From Lingula anatina (taxonomy: Eukaryota > Brachiopoda > Lingulata > Lingulida > Lingulidae), in assembly GCF_001039355.2 (NCBI RefSeq), contig NW_019774292.1:460689-524688 (forward strand): a stretch of DNA of 64,000 bases, in the 5' to 3' direction. The position numbers were made by a program, and so were the translations under genes. A model generated the notes under the pieces. The model saw only the letters and a list, made by a program, of their open reading frames with translations, had not been told where the DNA came from and searched no databases. This document shows positions 48,229 through 62,404 of the stretch, one piece after another (positions within the stretch are counted from its first letter, which is position 1; each line of letters begins with the position of its first letter).

Positions 48229-48768
48229 AGACAGAACGGGCGCAACCAAACGCACGAGGTGTCGTTGGAATCGCCAGTCACGTCGGCATCAAATTCAATT
48301 AATTGACTTCAGAAATTCTTCCCCGGGGACGCCCTCGTTTTGAAATTTAACTTGATTACCCTTATGCCTTGATCAATTGTTCAGCACACACCAGAAGGAG
48401 ACGGGAATGACGGATATCCTCGCAAAAAACTCCCCTCTGAACATCAGACTTTTAGCAGCAATTGCTCGACCACCCAGAGGAACCTGAGAAATCAATGGAT
48501 CGGATTCCCTTGCTCCAAACAACGGTTCCTGAGTCAAAATATATTTAGCCTTAACAGGACACGTATTTTGTCGCTTCCCTCTACTTTAAGTTCGTTTCTT
48601 GAACGCTGTTTCTCTTCTGAGAGAACTCTTCGATAGCTTTGACTGCACTATTTCCGATAGTAGATGTTCCTCTTACTGTCGTCTTTAAGGATTATACGTA
48701 TGCTGTACGCCTGTCTTATATAATGTGGAAATGGGAGTAGACGTGGCTATGATTACGCCCCACAAATT

Positions 48769-48785
48769 CCTGAAAAGAAAAATAA
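48769..48785 (-). promoter_or_regulatory. Candidate 3' splice site of a 5' UTR exon of gene 2
   Basis: On the minus strand TTATTTTTCTTTTCAG is an excellent acceptor ending at 48770, giving an exon that starts at 48769. It would precede the initiator by 678 nt. No upstream non-coding exon could be identified. Confidence 0.3.
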
Positions 48786-50412
48786 AATTTTGTTAATTTT
48801 TTTAAACATTTTATAATGACGTTATGATGAGGAATGGCTATAAAACAGAATCAAGATTCCAATAGAAGAATGCACTTAAATTATAGAAGTTTTATACGAA
48901 AATATGTATTACTACTTGACAAATTATAATCGACGGCTTTGATATATGTGATACAATAAGCACTGGAGAAGTACTGGATTCCAGTCGCCCAATTGTACCT
49001 TCAGTTCGTTATAATCATGATATAAAAATAAGTATAGTGGAATTAACCTGACCGATACATTTTAACACTAGAAAAGGAAAAATCTAATCTTTTTTTTTTT
49101 TCTGAGTCAAACATCTGATCAAAACACCAGCAAGTACAAATAAACCTTCACTTCCTCCAATTTCAGGATAAATTCCATTCCAATAATAAACAACAATAAC
49201 CAAAATGGTTACCAAATGCATTCGAAACTCAGTGACCTGCAACAAACAACGGCAAAGCATCCTAAATTTACATTTCCCGATTCGAATTAAATTTGCACGT
49301 GTGGTGACCTTAAAATGGATAAGAGAGTATGGAACTTCTTATTCACCCCCTGGACACTACACTGGCTATACAAAATATTCCGCTTAATTGCTAACTCTAA
49401 ATAAGTTACAGTATTGACAATGTGATAACGTAAAATGTGTTTTCCTTACACTGGCCGTACTGGTAACACATAGATCTTTCAAAACACTGCGGAAACAAAA
49501 AAAAAAAGTAATGAACACGTTTTGTGGTCACAAGCAGGTAAATTTAACACCTACTCATCTAATTTCTCAACAACGCATGTAGAGAAACAGACATATAATG
49601 TCTGTAAGACAGAAAATGTATCCAAAAGCAAGATCCAATGTGCTAAAATTCCATTCATTAAAACGCTCCCCATCTGCACAAACCAAAATTTATACCACGT
49701 TCTTAGTTAATAAACTACAGCTACATGTACGATGCTCCAAGAGCAGACATCCCGGAGCAATGTACTAAGCAGCGTTCCTTAACCACGAGTATCATTTGCC
49801 TGAACCCTTACCCATCGCAAGTGGAACCACCTTATGCCGTGCTCGACTCGAGCGAAGCGTTTTTCATACCTGTACGGCCACAGGTGTGAGAAGCCTCCAT
49901 TTCAACAGATATATACAGCCCAAACGTCACGTATTTAGAACACCCACTGTGATTGAGCCTCTTTCAGAACCGACAGTGGTTTTCGTTACATGTACGTGAC
50001 TTTGCCATTCTTTTTTCTGTCATATTTCTAGTACAGTATGGACATATGGTTATTATACTTATATCAATACAACGTACGGGGCCATAAAATGAAAATAAAC
50101 ATTTCGCGCTGTTTAAAAAAGGCACTGAGTTATAAATGGCAAAGCTGATTTTTATTATTGATTGAGTGAATCACAACTTTTATCCACAGGCTTAGCTTTT
50201 TTGTGGCTCCATCTATCCATCTGCACCCTTCGCGCACTCGTTATATCTTCCCTTACACTTTGGTATATGATTCCAAAGTCAAGTTTTTCATGGCGCGATG
50301 AACTTCAAATATGCCATTTCTCTCTTTCTCCCAGCAAACATGTAACGTTTTATAACAAAACTACGTATTTTGGTAACGTTATGGTAACGTTATAATAATG
50401 TTCTGTTTACTG

Positions 50413-50428
50413 AGCTCTCTCTCACACA

Positions 50429-50485
<57 letters not shown>

Positions 50486-50493
50486 GCACGCAA

Positions 50494-50538
<45 letters not shown>

Positions 50539-50542
50539 CACA
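50413..50542. repeat. Compound (CT)n(CA)n microsatellite
   Basis: About 50 bases of CT followed by about 70 bases of CA with CG interruptions. Confidence 0.95.
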
Positions 50543-51481
50543 TTAACAATTAAGGTCCACCCCTTCCTTCTTCGAGACGTCTGGCGTAACTTCGTTAATA
50601 GAAATAAACTTCATGTGCGGGCTGATTTCATTGGCCAAATTCGATCTCTTATTTGGTTACTTTTGATACACATGTACTAATGATACCCCCTGTGGCAAAG
50701 CGGCGACCTTCGGAACAAATGGCATCGGTCAATTAATATAGTATACTGATACTCGTTATGGGGTACCTTGGGGTCGAAGTATCCTATGCATAGTATTTAG
50801 GATATAGAAAACACCTGGCCGGCACCCGCGATTTCAGCTAAAATGACAGAGATTGCATACATAGCTTAGGCGGCAGGTGGGCCGAGCAAACAAACATAAT
50901 TAACAAAAATCAAATGAAATAGCCTACTATGGGTCAGGGGTCAGGTGAGTGCGAATTCAACTCATTTTTGTAGTTTGTTGAAAGTTGAATACTTTACTGT
51001 GATGTACAGAAAGAACTTTTTGGAGAGGAAAACCAAAAAAAAAAAAAACATATGAAGTGCATAAAAGTTTGTAAAACTCGGTGCTACGTGCCTCTGAGTG
51101 CGTTTGCTACCGTTTTAAACATGATGCCATTTCCAACCACTTCCAGCTCTTCCAGTAGATTTCCTAACTAAATCATACAACACGAACGGAAGGCCTCGGC
51201 GTCAAAAGAACACTTTTTTATCACTCAAATAACAACAAATTTCATTAAGGTGGCTACGGCCCCGATGATGATGATGTAAGTGATATGAAGAATTTATGAA
51301 ACTCTACTAAAAGGTCGAGTGTATTGGCATTACAGGGGATATTTCGATAGTCACTAGAGATGCGCTGTCACACGGAAGTGCGAAACGGACCATTAGTTTT
51401 TTTTTCACTTAAATTCATGTGCATTAATGCCGGCACTTAACTTTGTGTATGTTACTTATTCTAACTCTGGTATACTTGAGT

Positions 51482-51710
51482 GCAGGATAAAGATATAGTA
51501 GTCTACTAAAACAGGATGGTTATTGTTCTATGATATTGGAATGTCTTTTTTCTTTTTACAAACCAGACGCATGACTCTTGCTTTCTGGCAGGATTAAGAT
51601 ACAGTAGTCTACCAAAACCGGATGATTATTGTTCTACGATATTGCATTTGATTAGTTTTCTTCGATATTGAATATGTCTTTTTTTATAAACCAGACGCGT
51701 GTTTCTTGCC
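51482..51710. repeat. Tandem duplication of about 106 bp
   Basis: GCAGGATAAAGATATAGTAG begins at 51482 and GCAGGATTAAGATACAGTAG at 51588. Both continue with GTCTAC.AAAAC.GGATG, TTATTGTTCTA and AAACCAGACGC. Non-coding. Confidence 0.85.
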
Positions 51711-54700
51711 TCCAATAAATGACATAAATGAATAAAGATGAAAGCAGGAAACAATAATTCCCTTGGAAATAAATCACATTTCGCAAATAATAATCTAGTT
51801 TTTTTTAACGTTTCGCTTAGCAAGATTTGTTGAAACTAAATCGCCTTGCTTTGCAGCCCGATCGAATTTAGTAGACCCAGCTGCAAAATTGACAGCAAAT
51901 TAGCAGAAAATAACTTTTCTAATGGATATATTGTACGCATTATCTGTATCGTAATTTTCTTTTCAGTAAAATTTCTCTCTGTGATACCGGTTGTCATGGA
52001 AACGTGACAGCACCGCAGAGAAAGCTGCCCTGGAATCGATTAATTGCTTCAATTTCCGATAGTATTAAGATTCTGGTTTGCTTTCCCTGTCACGAAATCC
52101 TTTATGAAGTTTGTGATTTTCAAGAAGCATTGAGACCTCATTACTCGATTGATTAGCACATGATCGATTATTCACAGGGATCGATAACTATAATGATAAT
52201 AATAATAATAGTATCGTGTCGTATATCTTATTATTATTCCCATTTTCTACAGTGAGCTTCTCAGACCTAGAGACGTTCATTTTCAAACCTTTTATACGGT
52301 TGCTACATGTAGTAGTTGTCTTCGGAATGATGAAGACTGATTTTCTTCTCAATTTCGAATTCTCTAAGGGTTCACAAGTACCTGAATAAGAAGACTGGTG
52401 TTTTTATACAGTGTCAAAGTTATGTTTGTCCTAGAAAAACAGATACAAATGTATGTGCACAACCGAAACAGTCACAACTAAATGGCGCCCTCCGACAAAT
52501 AAACCGACGTCATCAGGCGACTAACTGACGTCATTAGAAAATCGATTTTCGTCACCAAACATCCAAACTACAAAGAATTTTTACATCAAACATCAAACAA
52601 CTGTGTCGTCTGTTTGCTATCCAGGCAAAGTTAAATGAGCTGTGACTGGGACTTGAATCAAATCGGCCACATTTCCTGATCTCACTCCAAGTTATAGGGA
52701 CAACAAGCCCTCAGCTGTTCAACATCAAAAAAAAAAACCAATTATAACAGCCTCCCTGAAAAAAGAATCAATTTGCAGCGCAATCTTCTAGCCATTTCAT
52801 GTGTAATTTCTCGACACAATTTACTCCACACGGTAGCGGATTCTCTCATTATTTTTATAATGGAACGAGGACGGTTTGAAAATGTAGCATCCATCGATGC
52901 AAGACCTCGTTATTCTCATCATCATCTGTCAAAATTAACGCAGTTTCTTTTGAAGCTGCAATTTGTAAAAAAAAATTAATAAATAAGATTTTAAAAAACT
53001 GGGAGGGACATATCTGATGGGCAAAGACATTTACAGACGTTGACAGTATCTACTAATAAACTAAACTCTCTCTCTGTCTCTCTCATTCTCTCTCTCATTC
53101 TCTCTCCTTATCTATTCGAATATCTATTTATCAATCACTGAAGTAGAAGACAGAATAGGAATAATTTTTGAAATTTTTGATGAAATTACCTGAACGACTG
53201 TAAGTCAGTTTTTAAAGTAGTAAGCCTGCTTTTTTCTTTAGTTGTCCATAATCTCTGAGCTAACATCATGTATTTTTTAAAACGAGAAAAGTGAGGATTA
53301 TAAATATGGGGGGGGGGGGCATTTTAACGGACGCAATGAGATGGAGCTCATATTCCTACCAAAAAGAGATAAGAGTATAAAAATAAACCAACGATATACA
53401 TAAACCCCAGCATGCGATTCCCAATTCAGCCATTTCAATTATTTGGCTGATGCCTGTTGACACTAGAAAGGACCCCACCGGCTTGTATCCCCAGAGGGGG
53501 CTTGTAAGCCTTGTCCCAAACACAAAATAAACATAACAAAAACGTAACTAATCTCCGTTACCATCTGTGTCTACATTGTTATTTTCGTTCGGCCTCACCC
53601 TTGCTTATATTCTCCATTAAATCCCGGGCGTTAAATCATTGCAATAATATCTTTCGGATGGTTTCAGCGCTTGTACACGATGGAAATACCCCCCGAAGTG
53701 GAAAAAGATGAGAATCAATTACTCAGGTCATCAGCGGCGGTATGGGAAAAAGGTGCTCCCAAGTACAGCTCTACTCTCAGAAATTCGAATTGCATTTAAA
53801 GTGCGTGGATGTGTTACCCAACTGTTTGGCAAATAAACTTATTTGATTTTCCGCTTTCAAGTGCACGGATACAATCCTGCATGTATTTATTTGGCGACGT
53901 ACAGTGTACGTGGGTTCGCAATAAGAATAGAAAAAGCGTGTGTGCAGCTGGTTTATTCAAAGGTAAAAAGAATGAACATTTCGTACATAATATAAGAATT
54001 AACATGTAAACTCTGTAATTACTTCCATAGAGTAAAACAGCAAAAAAAAATCCAATACCGATTTTTATTTCAAACAACGCGACAAATTTCAGCCATCCGG
54101 CACACTGGAAATGAGAAGGATTTTCAGAAATATTCACTGCTCCAACGGTTTATCTTCATCGCAACGGATTCATGTATCAAGAACAAAGAAATGTGCTGTC
54201 TATTTTATAACAACGTGGATAAATATTTACCACAATTCTAGCACTAAAGGCAACAGCGGTTCGGGCCCCGACTTTTTCTTACTCGTCATAATAAATCTAT
54301 GTAAATATATAACAAAACTATCGTAGCCTCACGAATATGGCGCATTGATCCAAATGTTTATCCACTATGGCAATGTACAGGAAAAAATACTAACATTTTG
54401 CAACCTGTTCTAATTTAAAATAATGGAGTGCGCTTCAATTAACAAAAAAATATATGCCAAAACTTGGCCAACAGCTGTATGGTAACCAAGAATACTATCT
54501 ATCAGACAGAAAAAGAAACCAACTGTTAATATATCTGCACTGATAATACCATAATTTGGCTAATAATCCAGCCACAGGGCACGCAAACCAGACACCAATA
54601 CGTCATATCAACAACCATCAATTATCTGATTCCACCAGAACAGGAATAGAAAAGTCGATTGTTTATTATGTCAACTATGATGTTTTCGTGCCACAATCTG

Positions 54701-55771
54701 TGGCACTACGATTTGGCTAATATACCTTACTGCTTCTATATATAAATAGAATTGACACGGGCAAGTCAATAGCTTTTAAATCTCTAAATACTCAGTTTAT
54801 CTGATGGCAACAAACACTGACCATTTTAACATTCATCATAATGACATTAGGGAAGGTACCAGAATTTGGCAGACACACCATGCAACAGACGCATAAACAG
54901 AAATCAATGGCCTAGTTGGGCTTGTATTCATCGTATTCAAGAAACCCAAATATACCATTTATTAAAAAGCATCTAAAGATAATGAACAAGAAAATTATAC
55001 AATTTATATAAAAAATTACCGAAGTTGTCTCTCTACATGTATCTATCTGTATCTTTGTGTCATTTTGAATTGTATCGAAATTTGGCTGATCAAGCCAAAC
55101 GAATGAGCGAATAAACCATAACATAAGAACATAAGAAAGCAAAATAATAATAATATATTTAAAACTAAAATTCAACCAATTTGGCCAATAAGTGCTCAAT
55201 TTATCTTCCTCGTTTAGCGACACTTTAGAAGAAATAAGCCAAATTCACCATCGTGAGTCATGGCTGTGTAACAGCAGCGCCAAAAACTAAACAAACGTCA
55301 TATATTTCTTAACCTAAAGTATTCAAAATCAACAAATAATACGTCGTTGCTACATCAATCCTACAGTGTGCTGCTAAAGATCAATCTACACTTAAAATTG
55401 TCAGTGGCAATATTTTCAACGACAACCACAGACCTCCATTTTTTCTTTCGATGTTTATGTGCCCAGACTGTAATTGTGTCCGGGTGTAAGTAAAACATGA
55501 ATTTGCTTATTACTTCATCAAAATAAAAGCATTACGCTTTTTATCACTTAACTTTGACAAAGCGCCACAAAAGCCCTACAAATTATTAACCGGCCAGAAA
55601 CATTAAAATCTGATAAAATCCTCACGTAATAGCAGAACAGGGGCACATGCATCCGGGTACTTCCCTCGAGACGGTATGTTTTCCTCACTTAACTGCATTT
55701 AATGAAGTGCTGTGTTGAAAGCGCTTCCACTCTCTAAAGGGGGTCTATTTCATACACGACTCCCTTGGTAA

Positions 55772-58700
55772 GTTTTTTTTAATTGAGTCATTCTATTATG
55801 AAAGCCATTATTACCAAAACCTCTTTCTAAGCAAATCAATATATCTCTTATTATTTTATCAAGCTAACCAATATGTCTATTTTTTACTCTTTTTTACTCA
55901 AGATTTTATAAAATGTTAAGGTTTGAGAAAGAAAACGGCCATGAAGTATTGCAAATAATCCCACAAACAGATTTTCCACAGATGCGAACACAACGAAACT
56001 TTTTTTTATTTCAGACTCTATTGCCTTAAAAAATATGTCACAAAACTCACACATTTAATAAGATTATTCGCTTATATTTGTCATGACGAATCATGAGCTA
56101 CTGTAATACCATTCTCGATGGTCAACTCTGGTATTAAGGATGCAAGAAATGAAAATTATTATTTTTCGAGCTCATCTTCCTGTGCAGCGTCTGCCTAATT
56201 CTACGTCCCGTCGTATTCCGTAGGTGCTTTATTCTCAATGAATATATATCTGCTAACCATGAGCAGTGGAACGTTGAACACGTATTACATGGTCGTCGAT
56301 AAATCAGGCCTGTGTGGTTATTTCTAAGCCAGAACACATTAGGCGTAATTCATACCCCGTAATGTTTGCCAGTATTTACCAGACGAAATCTAAGTAAGAT
56401 ACAGACTGAACAGTCCTATAAGGACGACATGACCAGATGTTATATCAGCGTCGTGCCATTTTTTATTTCTTTTTTATTTTTTATTTATTTATTATTATTA
56501 TTATTATTGTTTTTTTTTTGTTTTTTTTTTTTTGCGTTAACGCTGCGTTTCTTCATCACAATCAATACACGATGATTTTTTAACAAACGTGCACACGCGA
56601 GAAAGCACCCACACCCGAACGGGTACACACCCCTCCATGCATAAACTCTTACATGCTCCAAAGCACGCACAAGCGTACGTTTGACTCAATTACGCAGCTG
56701 CATTTCGATAAGTCGCGTAACAACACGTGCACACGCGCAGATACACCGAAAGACTCGACTTCGGATTTTCCAACCAGAATACGATCATACCACACTAATT
56801 TAACCACATTATTCATTCTGTAGTGTTGCTCTTCTGTGACTTCTGGCAATTGTTATCTTTAAACAGTGTTTGAGGCAGTTAACCCATTTAGCCAATATTC
56901 CTTTAGCCAATATTCCTTTATTCAAACATTGGCACCCATCGTATCCATGTATCAGATTTATAGTCTTAGGGTAAAATATACATCTAGGGTTCAGCGAAAG
57001 GTCTCTGTAAAAAAGCGTTATCCGCAGACTTCATCTCGAACAATATAAAATTAGAAGCGACAGTATACGTGCTCCACGCCACGGTTAAAAGGCACATATC
57101 TCAAATAGCGACCTGGCATAACCATATGCATCGATTTTGATCATCAGGAGAGGTGCGAAAGTTCGGTGTCCGAGTATGTGGAAACCATCGATCTTTCATC
57201 TGGCAAATGGCTCCTCACCTGCCCACTCACCTGTGGACGCTTCGTGGTCAGACGGACGGCCTACACAAGAACGGGTTCGCTAAAAACGTTTTAAGATCAC
57301 TTCAAGTAGAACGACTGCAGGGAAGAACGACTGCTGTACACGCGTAAACCCCCGGTCATAAAATTGGCGGTTAGCGCGCAAAGCACCAGGGCAAGATTCA
57401 CCCCCACCACTCCGACGTTTTAGGTCGCATTTACAAAAGAAGAGCCTCAGACTAACTAGTCCGCAGATCCAATATGGCCGACCTAACCTTTATGGTCTCC
57501 TGACTACCACACGGGCCATCTCCGCAAGGACCTAGCAATTTAAGTTAAATTCAAACTGCAGGGAAGATGCGTGTGAATGCGAACTTAGAATGACCACTTC
57601 CGGGAGTTGGACTTAAAACGATTTTAAGCAGTCTGGGCCTGTTTAAGCCCACAGTGCACCAAAAGAACTGCAAATTGCACCGCTTAAACCGTGGCGTGAA
57701 TACTCTACAACGGGTATCTAGGGGACGCGTGATAGCTAGCATCAATTACCACCAAATAAAATGATGCCCAAAATGGACTTTCGTGAAATTCACACGTATA
57801 ATATTCGACTTACAATAAAAGTACACAGTAACAATAATGTAATTTCAAAATTGGGTCTGTTGCCATATGAATGGGTATATGAATTATTGACTGTCATAAG
57901 TGATTTTAAATGAGTTCTTCGTCATTTTTTGATGATGAATATAAATCAAATATGCCTAATGGTACAAATTGCAACCATAAGGGAAATGATAAAATTGCAT
58001 GTCCAGACAATGTTTTTTTTTTTCATTCTTATCTATAGCAATCATTAAAAGATAAAACTGATAAATACTAACAGACTACTTTAAAAACACAGACCAGTCA
58101 CGTGCCCATTAAGAAGAAATCCCATGATATTGCAGGTATATACCAAAAATAAAATGTAGCATAAGAATTTAAAAAAAAGAATATATAAAGGCAAACATTT
58201 GGTGGATTTTGGATTTTGGTTTAAAGTATCTATTCAGTTTTACCCTAGGGGGTATGTACAACAAGTTTCTACTTGCGGTGCCCAACTTTGGCGGAAATAT
58301 CCCTCACTAACATAAAAACGCTTGATTATAGTGACTTCAAAAGAATTTCGAAAAATACATTGGAGGACATTCTATATGGCAGTATGTAATAAACCAACTC
58401 CACGTTAATTATTTCATCGGTGACATTAAACATTGGACACCTATCATGCAAATACACCGATTCAAATTTCACATTTATCGTCTCGATGAGCCACTCACGT
58501 AAAACTGAAAACGTATTACTGAAAGCAATATCTCTTAAAAAGAGCTTACGTCTGGTAGATGTGAAATGCAAGTGCCCAAAATGCACATTCTGTACATGTG
58601 AACGAACAAAACATATCCATATGCTAAACTTTCGTCTCTATGTTAACATGTTTTAACTAGATACAAACCAAATAAGCATTCTAACGCTGGGTAACCAGCG

Positions 58701-58812
58701 AAGACCCCCCCCCCTTGAAAATAAACCTGGATATTCAAACATTACGACACAAGTAAAGCGGAAATTTTTCTATCATGAGATTTCCCCCCACCGCACACCC
58801 CCACCCCCCCCC
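55772..58812. repeat. 3.04-kb direct duplication, copy 1
   Basis: Nearly identical to 58814..61865 at offset 3042, joined by a single N at 58813 in a C-run. It includes ATT-rich simple sequence, an AC/GC-rich stretch and the 35-bp dispersed repeat. The repeated 67-aa minus-strand frame (56134..56337) is identical in both copies but matches nothing I know. Probably allelic copies joined head to tail by the assembler. Confidence 0.93.
57452..57486. repeat. Dispersed repeat terminus, AGTCCGCAGATC...ATATGGCCGAC type
   Basis: GACTAACTAGTCCGCAGATC, then CAATATGGCCGACC, matches the end of the element at 189..332 and the fragment at 45431..45490. The same stretch recurs at 60477..60511 because it lies in a duplicated block. 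Confidence 0.5.
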
Positions 58813-58813
58813 N
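58813..58813. other. Single-N contig junction
   Basis: One N after a run of C, again exactly at the boundary of two near-identical 3-kb copies. Confidence 0.95.
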
Positions 58814-61800
58814 GTTATTTTTAATTGAGTCATTCTATTATGAAAGCCATTATTACCAAAACCTCTTTCTAAGCAAATCAATATATCTCTTATTATTTTA
58901 TCAAGCTAACCAATATGTCTATTTTTTACTCTTTTTTACTCAAGATTTTATAAAATGTTAAGGTTTGAGAAAGAAAACGGCCATGAAGTATTGCAAATAA
59001 TCCCACAAACAGATTTTCCACAGATGCGAACACAACGAAACTTTTTTTTATTTCAGACTCTATTGCCTTAAAAAATATGTCACAAAACTCACACATTTAA
59101 CAAGATTATTCGCTTATATTTGTCATGACGAATCATGAGCTACTGTAATACCATTCTCGATGGTCAACTCTGGTATTAAGGATGCAAGAAATGAAAATTA
59201 TTATTTTTCGAGCTCATCTTCCTGTGCAGCGTCTGCCTAATTCTACGTCCCGTCGTATTCCGTAGGTGCTTTATTCTCAATGAATATATATCTGCTAACC
59301 ATGAGCAGTGGAACGTTGAACACGTATTACATGGTCGTCGATAAATCAGGCCTGTGTGGTTATTTCTAAGCCAGAACACATTAGGCGTAATTCATACCCC
59401 GTAATGTTTGCCAGTATTTACCAGACGAAATCTAAGTAAGATACAGACTGATCAGTCCTATAAGGACGACATGACCAGATGTTATATCAGCGTCGTGCCA
59501 TTTTTTATTTATTTATTTTATTTATTATTATTATTATTATTATTTATTTTATTATTTATTATTTATTTATTTTTTTTTGCAACGGTGCGTTTCTTCATCA
59601 CATTCAATACACGATTATTTTTTAACAAACGTGCATGCGCGAGGTAGCACCCACACACGAACAGGTACACACCACTGCAGGCATGCACAAACTCTTACAT
59701 GCTCCAAAGCACGCACAAGCGCACGTTTGACTCATTCACGCAGCTGCATTTCGATAAGTCGCGTAACAACACGTGCACACGCGCAGATACGACGAAAGAC
59801 GCGACTACAGTAACCAGAATACAAGCATACCACACTAGTTTAACCACATTATTCATCCTTCAGTGTTGCTCTTCTGTGACTTCTGGTAATTGTTATCTTT
59901 ATACAGTGTTTGAGGCAGTTAACCCATTTAGCCAACATTTCTTTATTCAAACATTGGCACCCATCGTATCCATGTATCAGATTTATAGTCTTAGGGTAAA
60001 ATATACATCTAGGGTTCAGCAAAAGGTCTCTGAAAAAAAGCGTTATCCGCAGACTTCATCTCGAACAATATAAAATTAGAAGCGACAGTATACGTGCTCC
60101 ACGCCACGGTTAAAAGGCACATATCTCAAATAGCGACCTGGCATAGCCATATGCATCGATTTTGACCATCAGGAGAGGTGCGAAAGTTCGGTGTCCGAGT
60201 ATGTGGAAACCATCGATCTTTCATCTGGCAAAATGGCTCCTCACCTGCCCACTCACCTGTGGACGCTTCGTGATCAGACGGACGGCCTACACAAGAACGG
60301 GTTCGCTAAAAACGTTTTAAGCTCACTTCAAGTAGAACGACTGCAGGGAAGAACGACTGCCGTACACGCGTAAACCCCCGGTCATAAAATTGGCGGTTAG
60401 CGCGCAAAGCACCAGGGCAAGATTCACCCGCACCACTCCGACGTTTTAGGTCGCATTTACAAAAGAAGAGCCTCAGACTAACTAGTCCGCAGATCCAATA
60501 TGGCCGACCTAACCTTTATGGTCTCCTGACTACCACACGGGCCATCCCCGCAAGGACCTAGCAATTTAAGTTAAATTCAAACTGCAGGGAAGATGCGTGT
60601 GAATGCGAACTTAGAATGACCACTTCCGGGAGTTGGACTTAAAACGATTTTAAGCAGTCTGGGCCTGTTTAAGCCCACAGTGCACCAAAAGAACTGCAAA
60701 TTGCACCGCTTAAACCGTGACGTGAATACTCTTTAAAAAACGGCCTTTGCCACAACGGGTATCTAGGGGACGCGTGATAGCTAGCATCAATTACCACCAA
60801 ATAAAATGATGCCCAAAATGGACTTCCGTGAAATTCACACATATAATATTCGACTTACAATAAAAGTACACAGTAACAATAATGTAATTTCAAAATTGGG
60901 TCTGTTGCCATATGAATGGGTATATGAATTATTGACTGTCATAAGTGATTTTAAATGAGTTCTTCGTCATTTTTTGATGATGAATATAAATCAAATATGC
61001 CTAATGGTACAAATTGCAACCATAAGGGAACTGATAAAATTGCATGTCCAGACAATGTTGTTGTTTTTCCCATTCTTATCTAATAGCAATCATTAAAAGA
61101 TAAAACTCGTAAATACTAACAGACTACTTTAAAAACACAAACCAGTCATGTGCCCATTAAGAAGAAATCCCATGATATTGCAGGTATATACCAAAAATAA
61201 AATGTAGCATAAGAATTAAAAAAAAAGAATATATAAAGGCAAACATTTGGTGGATTTTGGATTTTGGTTTAAAGTATCTATTCAGTTTTACCCTAGGGGG
61301 TATGTACAACAAGTTTCTACTTGCGGTGCCCAACTTTGGCGGAAATATCCCTCACTAACATAAAAACGCTTGATTATAGTGACTTCAAAAGAATTTCGAA
61401 AAATACATTGGAGGACATTCTATATGGCAGTAGGTAATAAACCAACTCCACGTTAATTATTTCATGGGTGACATTAAACATTGGACACCTATCATGCAAA
61501 TAATGAGGTCTCCACACCGATACAAATGTCACATTTATCGTCTCGATGAGCCACTCACGTAAAACTGAAAACGTATTACTGCATGCAATATCACTTAAAA
61601 ATAGCTTACCTCTGGTAGATGTGAAATGCAAGAGCCCAAAATGCACATTCCGTACATGTGTACGAACGAAAAATGTCCACATGCTAAACTTTCGTCTCTA
61701 TGTTAACATGTTTTAACTAGATACAAACCAAATGAGCATTCTAACACTGGACAGCCAGCGAAGACCCCCCCCCCCCCTTGAAAATAAACCTGGATATTCA

Positions 61801-61865
61801 ACCGTAACGACACAAGTACAGCGGAAATTTTTCTATCATGAGATTTCCCCCCTCTCCCCCCCACC
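58814..61865. repeat. 3.04-kb direct duplication, copy 2
   Basis: Partner of 55772..58812. It differs by small indels, for example an extra TTTAAAAAACGGCCTTTGCC-like stretch near 60731 and AATGAGGTCTCC near 61502, plus simple-repeat lengths. Confidence 0.93.
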
Positions 61866-62364
61866 TCCATATCTAAACAAACCCCAATCTCAAGAGATGC
61901 AAGAAAAAACAACGGTTTCACTGTTTTAACGGAATCTCTAGATACTCCTCTCACTTTGTCTGCCTTAAATTTTAAGAACGCAACTACCAAACCGGCTCCA
62001 CTTAATGTGATAAGAATTCCATTAGCTGTAAATCGCGTGTTGACCCCAGTGCAGTGTTATTAAATTGCACAACTATAACAACGTTTTTTGTATGTAATAA
62101 TGAAAAATCGATACTTAACCGGATTAACATTGTTTTAATCAGTCTGACTGTAAATCACAACAAACCCCATGTTGAATCAAAAACCGTGTATGCTTTAGGA
62201 GAAATACGATTAAGTCATTAAGACACGCAATTAAACAGTGGTTATTTATAAGCTTTATCTAATTACAGGGTACATAAAAATCATAGAGGGTGATTGCATA
62301 GAACATCAACACACACAACGTACTAAATATATACACGATTTTAGCCTCAGCGTTACTATATGGA

Positions 62365-62404
<40 letters not shown>

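Larger units (their letters stand above)
48786..55771. other. Gene-poor region upstream of gene 2
   Basis: No recognisable exon or RNA gene. It contains the compound microsatellite at 50.4 kb, a 106-bp tandem duplication at 51.5 kb and a cluster of TTTGGC motifs at 54.4..55.25 kb. If gene 2 has 5' non-coding exons they would lie here. Confidence 0.55.

Noticed and set aside
54912-55223. 103-codon hydrophobic frame, minus strand
   Set aside because: The hydrophobicity comes from AT-rich codons (Ile, Phe, Tyr) in AT-rich DNA; no splice or homology support.
56134-56337. 67-aa minus-strand frame repeated at 59176..59379
   Set aside because: Same reason: duplicated non-coding sequence with no known motif.
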